Below are positions 5,549-5,565 of a DNA stretch of 5,565 bases, piece by piece (positions within the stretch are counted from its first letter, which is position 1; every line of letters starts with the position of its first letter). The position numbers and the translations under genes were made by a program. The notes under the pieces were generated by a model. It was not told the origin of the DNA and ran no database searches. It saw nothing but the letters and a program-made list of their open reading frames with translations. The stretch spans positions 1 to 5,565 of the forward strand of contig CAZMUD010000072.1 of assembly GCA_964569715.1 (NCBI GenBank). Reading direction: 5' to 3'. Source of the stretch: CAZMUD01 sp964569715. GTDB lineage: Bacteria; Chloroflexota; Dehalococcoidia; Dehalococcoidales; UBA2162.

Positions 5549-5565
5549 CTTTTTCTTCTTGGCTT
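5545..5565 (+). CDS. Possible start of the next gene (first seven codons only)
   Basis: ATG 5545 overlaps the kinase TGA stop as ATGA, a common arrangement for coupled genes. The frame reads M-T-F-S-S-W-L to the window edge. AAGGGG at 5537-5542 is a candidate ribosome binding site but sits only two bases before the ATG. It is too short to identify. Confidence 0.3.

Overview
The window carries six complete protein genes, all on the + strand and tightly spaced, plus the probable first codons of a seventh at the right edge. Most of it is about 50% GC. Gene style and content suggest an uncultured anaerobic bacterium, most plausibly Chloroflexota of the Dehalococcoidia type. The hints are the EF-P wording (HIKM, DIRAGHTIE, YLYNDGDLYYFMD), the adjacency of an M24B peptidase and EF-P, and an archaeal EhaR-like HAD protein in a bacterial-looking gene set. 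This placement is an inference from memory of family sequences, not a search result.

Layout. Positions 1-82 hold a G-rich repeat copy with four long G-runs, then a short leader. Next comes a housekeeping pair: an Xaa-Pro peptidase (83-1159) and elongation factor P (1178-1735). After 74 bases follows a PHP-domain metal-dependent phosphoesterase (1810-2463, TTG start). The 140-base gap 2464-2603 is packed with structure: a perfect 9-bp stem with a GAA loop, a perfect 27-base palindrome, a second G-rich repeat copy, and a further repeat-like stretch in which the next gene's start codon sits. Then come a PurN-fold formyltransferase-like protein (2604-3464), a HAD hydrolase related to methanogen EhaR (3464-4456, sharing one base with its upstream neighbour) and a PfkB/ribokinase-family kinase (4493-5548). 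A possible next gene starts in an ATGA overlap at 5545.

How the genes may work together. The first two are a common housekeeping pair (protein turnover and translation). The last three, a formyltransferase-like enzyme, a HAD phosphatase-like enzyme and a sugar- or nucleoside-type kinase, form a compact block with one-base overlap or short spacing. They look like a small metabolic module of unknown substrate. The formyltransferase keeps the catalytic Asn-His-Asp but not the usual glycinamide-ribonucleotide phosphate loop, so it is probably not ordinary purine-pathway PurN. The kinase gene is clearly AT-richer in its middle than its neighbours, carries an inserted segment, and has its own promoter-like sequence, so it may have been recruited separately.

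The points most worth a second look are the G-rich repeat family with quadruplex potential, the shortened tip loop of EF-P, and the formyltransferase/HAD/kinase module. I saw no tRNA, rRNA, CRISPR array, insertion sequence or minus-strand gene.
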